Shown piece by piece: positions 48,983 through 53,527 of a DNA stretch of 53,527 nucleotides; position 1 is the first letter of the stretch, and the number at the start of each line of letters is the position of its first letter. The stretch comes from an uncultured Clostridia bacterium (lineage in GTDB: Bacteria > Bacillota > Clostridia > UMGS1810). Under the pieces are notes generated by a model, which worked only from the letters and a program-made list of their open reading frames with translations, was not told the DNA's origin and made no database searches. Both the position numbers and the translations under genes were made by a program. The DNA is taken from contig CAKSTI010000018.1 of assembly GCA_934500705.1 (NCBI GenBank), positions 1-53,527 of the forward strand, read 5' to 3'.

Positions 48983-49837
48983 CTATTTATAAATTTCCGC
49001 AAAAAAATCTGCGCTGTTTTTACCAAACGGGCGGTTAAAGCGCTTTAAAACGTATATGCCGTCGCCCGGAGAGATGCGGTTTATGCCCTCCGTGCAGGAA
49101 AACAAGATGTCAAAGCCCAGATTTTTTGCCACCTCGTAAGAGTCGGGGCATATTGCTCCGTACGGATATACCAATGCGCAGGGGTTTGAACCTGTGCAGC
49201 GGCGTATTACCTCATTTGCCTTTGTAAGGTCGTCGGTGAGCATACTTTTGTAGCTCTCGCTCGACTCTCCGCTTGTTTTTTTGCACCCCAAACGGCCGTC
49301 CGTATGGTGCAGATTGTAAGTATGATTTCCAAATTCAACCAGACCGGACGAGTACATCTCGCTTATATCGCCCTCGGTCACAATGGTATAAACGGGGTTT
49401 TTTTCACCTGTCTGCGTATATTTTTCCACCCAATAGCCGATCGGAGAAAGCAATGCCGGGACGTTGTACTTTTTTAGAAGCGGAAAAATATACGTATAGT
49501 TATTGTAATTTCCGTCGTCAAGCGTGATGAGCACGGCCTTATCGGGCAGAGAGCCTGTGCCGTGCTTAAATCTTGCGATGTCGTCAACACTTACAAAGCT
49601 GCAACCTATGCTCTTTAAATATATTATGTCGTTTTCAAACTGCGACGGCGTTATTACATATTTTCCGCTCTTTGAGCTGTCTTTTAAAAAGCTGTGGTAC
49701 ATTATCACCGTAAGGCAAGCCTTTTGCGGTTCGGTGTCCGCCACCTCGGTTTTAAGACCGAACGCCGACACGGCGACGGCAAGGAAAGCGGTGAGTATTA
49801 AAAGTTTCAGCTTAATTGCTGCCACCTCCGTTTTCAA
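48983..49837 (-). CDS. Secreted polysaccharide deacetylase (CE4)
   Basis: The protein (284 residues from the longest start) has a signal peptide or membrane anchor followed by a NodB/CE4 domain: VIMYHSFLKD, ITLDDGNYNNYTYIFPLLKKYNVPALL (DDG metal site), the two His ligands in EFGNHTYNLHH, and LVYPYGAI. It likely removes acetyl groups from peptidoglycan or another wall glycan. The start is uncertain: the open frame begins at TTG 49837 with no ribosome site; GGAGG lies inside that stretch, correctly spaced for an unusual ATT codon at 49816. It follows an M23 peptidase gene on the same strand. Confidence 0.87.
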   Translation of the reverse strand: MKTEVAAIKLKLLILTAFLAVAVSAFGLKTEVADTEPQKACLTVIMYHSFLKDSSKSGKYVITPSQFENDIIYLKSIGCSFVSVDDIARFKHGTGSLPDKAVLITLDDGNYNNYTYIFPLLKKYNVPALLSPIGYWVEKYTQTGEKNPVYTIVTEGDISEMYSSGLVEFGNHTYNLHHTDGRLGCKKTSGESSESYKSMLTDDLTKANEVIRRCTGSNPCALVYPYGAICPDSYEVAKNLGFDILFSCTEGINRISPGDGIYVLKRFNRPFGKNSADFFAEIYK

Positions 49838-50813
49838 TGTCGGTAACGCTGTATTTGCGCACCGGTTCTCCGTTTTCGCCGCTTTGCAGAGAAGAACGGT
49901 TTTTGCTCAGCAGGTTGATTATGTCGTAGACGTCTATCCATATTTCATTGTTACCGTCCTTTTGCGACTCGTCAAAAATTATCTGCATTCCAAAGTGCAG
50001 ATGCGGAATATTTATGTTGTTTACGTTTTCCCTCGTGCTGTACCCCGTCATACCCAAATAGCCTATGGGGTCGCCGGCCTTTACGGTATCCCCCTGTTTA
50101 AGGCCGTCAACGTAGGGTTTGTCTTTGCGCAGATGGGCGTAGTAATAATAGCGCTTTTTGTCAAAACTGCGTATGCCTATCCGCCAGCCGCCGTATCTGT
50201 TCCAGCCGAGAGCCTCCACCGTGCCGCCCTCCACGGCGGTTATCGGCGTTCCTATTCTGCCCAGGAGGTCATTTCCGAGATGTTTTCGCTTAAATCCGTA
50301 GGAACGCCCTGCACCAAAGTCGTCATAATGGCTGAAAGCGTAACCCTCGGCAATGGGACAAAAGGCTTTAAGTCCGTACTTTTTGGTCTTTGTTCCGTCA
50401 GGCGAGGTTATTTCATACTCGCCCAAAAATTCACCCAGTACGGCGGAGTAAGTTTGCTTGTAGTAAGGAAAGTACTTCATATCGGCGGTTATGTCCTCCA
50501 CGGTTTCGCCGTCTTTAATTCTCTTTACAAATTCGTCCATAGACTTTAAGCTGTCACCCTTGAAGTTGTTCCCGTTTTTTGCAGCAGCATATGCGATAAG
50601 GTCTATCCAGTTTATGGGGTAGTCATCACTGTTTGAGGCAATGTCCGCCTCCATTGCCTTTTTAAGTGCCTTTTCGTCCGCCTTAAATTCCAGCCACCGT
50701 ATATATCCGCCGTCGGCACAGTCCGCCGGTTTGCCGGAGAACATACACACGCACGACACCGTCACAGTCAAAAACGCAAGGGTTGCAAAAAGGCATTTTC
50801 TACACGTTTTCAT
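49812..50813 (-). CDS. M23 peptidase (LytM-like), secreted
   Basis: The 333-residue protein has a signal peptide (about residues 1-32, with Cys residues), a helical middle region and a C-terminal M23 domain with HLGNDLLGRIGTPITAVEGGTVEALGWNRYGGW (HxxxD zinc motif near residues 182-186) and the HxH ligands in IPHLHFGM. M23 enzymes cut peptide cross-links of peptidoglycan. All zinc ligands are kept, so it should be active, unlike the SpoIIQ type in which one His is lost. The ATG at 50813 has only a weak ribosome site (GGTGA). It overlaps the deacetylase and follows the LysM-GH18 gene by 12 bp, one apparent operon of wall enzymes. Confidence 0.88.
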   Translation of the reverse strand: MKTCRKCLFATLAFLTVTVSCVCMFSGKPADCADGGYIRWLEFKADEKALKKAMEADIASNSDDYPINWIDLIAYAAAKNGNNFKGDSLKSMDEFVKRIKDGETVEDITADMKYFPYYKQTYSAVLGEFLGEYEITSPDGTKTKKYGLKAFCPIAEGYAFSHYDDFGAGRSYGFKRKHLGNDLLGRIGTPITAVEGGTVEALGWNRYGGWRIGIRSFDKKRYYYYAHLRKDKPYVDGLKQGDTVKAGDPIGYLGMTGYSTRENVNNINIPHLHFGMQIIFDESQKDGNNEIWIDVYDIINLLSKNRSSLQSGENGEPVRKYSVTDIENGGGSN

Positions 50814-50825
50814 TTTTGTCACCGC

Positions 50826-52106
50826 TTACACTATTTTCATTATATCGTACTGCGTGCCCACATACATAAAATTCTGCGTGAACGGGTTCATTAAGTTCCA
50901 GTACCCACCCCCACGGAGATTAAACTCGTCAATGAGGGCAAATTTTGCTTGTATGCTGCGAATGTCCTCAAACCAGACAACGTGCTTCGTGCCGCCTTGG
51001 GTGTATTCAAAATACGGAGTTTGGGCAGTTTCGTCAAAGAGTATTTCCGCACCGTTTTCGGACGCTATCCGCACCGCCGTTTCGTTGCCGATGCCCCGTG
51101 CACGTGTTTTGCCCTTTTCAAACGGCAGCGGCCAGTCATATCCGTAGTTGGGTATGCCCATATATATTTTTCTGTTGTCGATTTCCGTCAGCGCATATTC
51201 CACCACACGGCGCACCTGGTTTATCGGCGCAACAGCCATCGGCGGACCGTATGTGTAGCCCCATTCGTATGTCATCAAAAGAACCGTATCGGCGGCTCTG
51301 CCCAGTGCGGCGTAGTCGTGCCCCTCGTACAGCGTTCCCGGCTGTGTTGCCGATGTTTTCGGCGCAAGGTCAACATTCACGGTAAATCCGTTTTCGTGCA
51401 TCCGGCGTGAAATATTCTGCACAAACCGGACATATGCGTCCTTATCCGCCGGGTCCACGTATTCAAAGTCAACGTCCGCTCCAAGATAGCCGAGGCGTTT
51501 CATAGTTGCAATCATATTTGAAATCACTTTGTTTTGCAAAGTTATATCGTTAAACATTCTCGTTGCCAGTCCGCTTGTAAAGTTACCGTCCTCGGCAATG
51601 GAGCTTATGAGCATCATTGGGGCGGTTTTGTATCGGTAGCACAGATCTATTATCGGCTCATCGTCAATGGGGAAAAGGCTGCCGTCCTCACGGAAACCGT
51701 AACTGAATATCGCACAGCTCGTGACGTACGGCAGAGCGCTTTTTAAGACGTTTTGCCGTACATACGGGTAAACATATCCGTAGATGTATATGTTCCTGTC
51801 GCCCTCGTCACGGTAAGAAATGACCACTTCCTCTCCCTCACGGAGCACGGGCGCATTTATAAGATTTGGATTTTTTTGCAAAAGTTCAATCTCCGTTACT
51901 GCGTATCTTTGAGCAATGGTATATATGCTCTCTCCCCTTTGTACCCGATGCACGGTTTCTGGCACAAGAATAAGAAGCGCTTGCCCCACCACCAGATACG
52001 AAAGGTCCTCCAACCCGTTGTCTATTACAATTCTCTCCGCACTCACGCCGTATCTGCGTGAAATGCTCCATATGGTATCATTTTGACTGACAATATGAAT
52101 ATACAT
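50826..52106 (-). CDS. LysM-GH18 spore-cortex-type hydrolase (SleL/YaaH-like)
   Basis: The 426-residue protein has two LysM domains (about residues 2-46, IHIVSQNDTIWSISRRYGV, and 51-98, HRVQRGESIYTIAQRYAV) and a GH18 barrel (about 105-426) with the DxxDxDxE-type catalytic sequence ADVDFEYV (Glu about residue 215) and LLMTYEWGY. This is the SleL/YaaH architecture, a spore-cortex N-acetylglucosaminidase that clears peptidoglycan fragments in germination. No signal peptide is present, as in SleL. The ATG at 52106 follows GGAG. It may be the first gene of a cluster with M23 and CE4 enzymes. Confidence 0.9.
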   Translation of the reverse strand: MYIHIVSQNDTIWSISRRYGVSAERIVIDNGLEDLSYLVVGQALLILVPETVHRVQRGESIYTIAQRYAVTEIELLQKNPNLINAPVLREGEEVVISYRDEGDRNIYIYGYVYPYVRQNVLKSALPYVTSCAIFSYGFREDGSLFPIDDEPIIDLCYRYKTAPMMLISSIAEDGNFTSGLATRMFNDITLQNKVISNMIATMKRLGYLGADVDFEYVDPADKDAYVRFVQNISRRMHENGFTVNVDLAPKTSATQPGTLYEGHDYAALGRAADTVLLMTYEWGYTYGPPMAVAPINQVRRVVEYALTEIDNRKIYMGIPNYGYDWPLPFEKGKTRARGIGNETAVRIASENGAEILFDETAQTPYFEYTQGGTKHVVWFEDIRSIQAKFALIDEFNLRGGGYWNLMNPFTQNFMYVGTQYDIMKIV

Positions 52107-52182
52107 TAATACAGCTCCGTTCATAAAATGATTGATATATTCTATGACGGAAGTGCTCTTTATATGTTTTGGAGATGATTTT

Positions 52183-52677
52183 ATGACCCTTGTTGAATAT
52201 GACAGAAAAAAAGCCGTCGCTTACGCAAAGCGCTGGGCGCTCGGCAGAAACAGCGAATTTTACGATTATTCAGGCATCGGCGGCAACTGCACGAATTTTG
52301 CCTCGCAGTGCGTCTACGCCGGCTGCGGTGTAATGAACTACACAAAGGACTTCGGCTGGTACTATATAGACGCAAACGACAAATCACCGTCGTGGACGGG
52401 TGTTGAGTATTTCAAAAATTTTATGACAACAAATGACAGCGTCGGTCCCTTTGGCGAAATAACACGCCTTTCACGTCTTTTGCCCGGTGACATCATTCAG
52501 CTTGTCGGTGCAGACGGCAGGGCATTTCACACCGTTGTCTTAACCGATATACGAAAAACACGCCTCGGAGTGCGCTATCTTGTCTGTGCGCACTCACGGG
52601 ACGTGTATCAAAAAAATCTGTTCAGTTACAGTTTCAGCTCGCTGATATGTATTCACATCATTGCCGCAAGGAAATAA
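52183..52677 (+). CDS. Putative amidase-domain (Amidase_6) protein
   Basis: The 164-residue protein reads as the amidase-like domain common in clostridial spore or wall proteins: VEYDRKKAVAYAKRWALGRN at the start, the catalytic Cys in GNCTNFASQCVYAG (about residue 36), DFGWYY, WTGVEYF, and a catalytic His in AFHTVVLTDI (about 124). The fold suggests a NlpC/P60-like cysteine hydrolase acting on peptides. No signal peptide is seen. The ATG at 52183 follows GGAG. Its end overlaps the convergent acetyltransferase gene by 20 bp. Confidence 0.82.
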   Translation: MTLVEYDRKKAVAYAKRWALGRNSEFYDYSGIGGNCTNFASQCVYAGCGVMNYTKDFGWYYIDANDKSPSWTGVEYFKNFMTTNDSVGPFGEITRLSRLLPGDIIQLVGADGRAFHTVVLTDIRKTRLGVRYLVCAHSRDVYQKNLFSYSFSSLICIHIIAARK

Positions 52678-53158
52678 TCTGGTATGTTGAAACATCGTGA
52701 TATTCGCCGAATTTGATGCCAACTTCCCGCATCTTACCGCAAAATTCAAACCCGAATTCCCTATGCAGGTTTATGCTCGCCTCGTTGCTGCTTGTTATAA
52801 GCGACACCACTGCGTGGGTATTCGGGTCGGAATATGCGTATTTTAAAATTTCGTCCATAAGCGCCCTGCCTATTCCAAAGCGGCGATAATCAGGCGCAAT
52901 GTATACCGAAAGCTCCACCGTTGTATTATATGCCTCCATATATCGGTACGGCGAAAGGCAGGCGTAGCCGACCGTCTTGCCGTCCTCCTCTGCCACGATG
53001 AGCGGGTGATTATCCCGGTTGTGTTCGTTAAACCACGGCAGTCTGTCCTCGGTGGTTTTCTCTTTAATGTCAAATGTTGATACTCCGTTTAAAACCTCGT
53101 AGTTATAAATGGCAACCATTTCTTCCAAGTCTTTAAGTTCGGCTTTTCTTATTGTCAT
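52658..53158 (-). CDS. GNAT-family N-acetyltransferase (Pat/phosphinothricin-like)
   Basis: The 166-residue protein is a GNAT enzyme of the phosphinothricin-acetyltransferase-like branch: IRKAELKDLEEMVAIYNYEV, STFDIKEKT, GYACLSPYR, the acetyl-CoA loop YRRFGIGRALMDE (about residues 92-104) and INLHREFGFEFCGKMREVG. These proteins acetylate amines such as methionine derivatives or herbicides. The ATG at 53158 follows GAGGTG. It overlaps the end of the convergent amidase-domain gene. Confidence 0.88.
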   Translation of the reverse strand: MTIRKAELKDLEEMVAIYNYEVLNGVSTFDIKEKTTEDRLPWFNEHNRDNHPLIVAEEDGKTVGYACLSPYRYMEAYNTTVELSVYIAPDYRRFGIGRALMDEILKYAYSDPNTHAVVSLITSSNEASINLHREFGFEFCGKMREVGIKFGEYHDVSTYQIISLRQ

Positions 53159-53215
53159 ACGTAACACCTCGGATATAATTCTACCACATATTCCGAAAAT
53201 GCGCAAGACCGTTTA

Positions 53216-53470
53216 TTACCGTGCAGTGCCTTTGTATTTATTTTTTGTGGCAATGCCGCCCCTTATGTGACGCTCTGCCTTGTTTGTGTCGAGCAGCAGT
53301 TTTGCCTCCTTTGCCAGACCCGGATTGATTGCCGCCAGTCTTTCGCTTATATCTTTATGTACCGTACTTTTAGAAATACCGAACTTTTTTGCGGCACTTC
53401 TAACGGTTGAGCGATGCTCAACCATATATTGCCCGATTGTCACGGCACGCTCCGATATATAATCCTTCAT
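53216..53470 (-). CDS. spoIIID: Sporulation transcriptional regulator SpoIIID
   Basis: The 84-residue protein matches SpoIIID: MKDYISERAVTIGQYMVEHRSTVRSAAKKFGISKSTVHKDI, a helix-turn-helix, then the NPGLAKEAKLLLDTNKAERHIRGGIATKNKY tail. It binds DNA in the mother cell and moves sigma-E expression towards sigma-K. The ATG at 53470 follows AGAGGTGAG; an ATG three codons earlier overlaps that site. Upstream sequence runs to the window edge; the expected sigma-E promoter cannot be fixed with confidence. Confidence 0.95.
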   Translation of the reverse strand: MKDYISERAVTIGQYMVEHRSTVRSAAKKFGISKSTVHKDISERLAAINPGLAKEAKLLLDTNKAERHIRGGIATKNKYKGTAR

Positions 53471-53527
53471 ACATCTCACCTCTGAAATATGTATTGGTAA
53501 AATATATGTTGGATTTTATAAAACTAT

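Noticed and set aside
1..53527. CRISPR array or insertion sequence
   Set aside because: No regularly spaced repeats, cas genes or transposase genes were seen on either strand.

Overview
The window is one contiguous stretch of a spore-forming, anaerobic, Gram-positive bacterium, most likely an uncultured member of the Clostridia. The evidence is the set of sporulation and germination genes (ytfJ, spoIIID, a SleL-type cortex hydrolase, a GerS-like lipoprotein beside alr), the [FeFe]-hydrogenase genes and AdhE, a membrane pyrophosphatase, a glycine riboswitch, strong AGGAGG-type ribosome binding sites, frequent TTG/GTG starts and many near-consensus sigma-A promoters with 17-bp spacers. GC content is moderate by eye, with one clearly AT-rich patch at about 40.6-41.8 kb.

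Layout. 0.1-4.7 kb (+): rpsF-ssb-rpsR, then a gltX-glnS pair. 4.8-9.4 kb (-): mutS2 and a glycosyltransferase/pyruvyltransferase fusion. 9.4-17.7 kb (-): a seven-gene operon led by adhE, followed by an APH-fold kinase-like protein, two small thioredoxin-like [2Fe-2S] ferredoxins, a PAS-bearing (sensory) [FeFe]-hydrogenase homologue, a SpoIIE/PP2C phosphatase and a second [FeFe]-hydrogenase homologue, closed by a terminator. It links ethanol formation, redox or H2 sensing and possible protein phosphorylation. 17.8-22.2 kb: a TRIC-type channel, a cytidylate-kinase-like protein, a GH20 remnant, and an AraC regulator divergent from a GH27 alpha-galactosidase. 22.3-30.8 kb (+): lysA, an M50 protease, scpA-scpB-DUF2953-ytfJ, a glycine-riboswitch-controlled Na+/amino-acid symporter, and hppA. 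30.8-39.7 kb: sugar catabolism, with araM-araD divergent from a DeoR regulator, a GH42-like glycosidase, an AraC regulator, and a minus-strand operon of lactonase, short-chain dehydrogenase, sugar-acid dehydratase and KDPG-type aldolase that reads as an oxidative sugar-acid route. 39.8-44.1 kb: an acetyltransferase, two tRNA-Ser genes, restriction-modification debris, an alpha/beta hydrolase and a membrane diguanylate cyclase whose presumed 5' leader is a roughly 280-nt highly self-complementary element. 44.1-48.9 kb (-): a conserved operon of a membrane protein, an AcpS-NnrD fusion, gerS-like, alr, mazE, mazF and a secreted protein. 49-53.5 kb: a polysaccharide deacetylase, an M23 peptidase, a LysM-GH18 hydrolase, an amidase-domain protein, an acetyltransferase and spoIIID.

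The two parts most worth following up are the adhE-led hydrogenase operon and the structured leader of the diguanylate cyclase gene, which begins at its predicted transcription start and has 28-nt tRNA-T-arm-like ends that can pair with each other or fold locally. All functional calls come from reading motifs; no database search was run.
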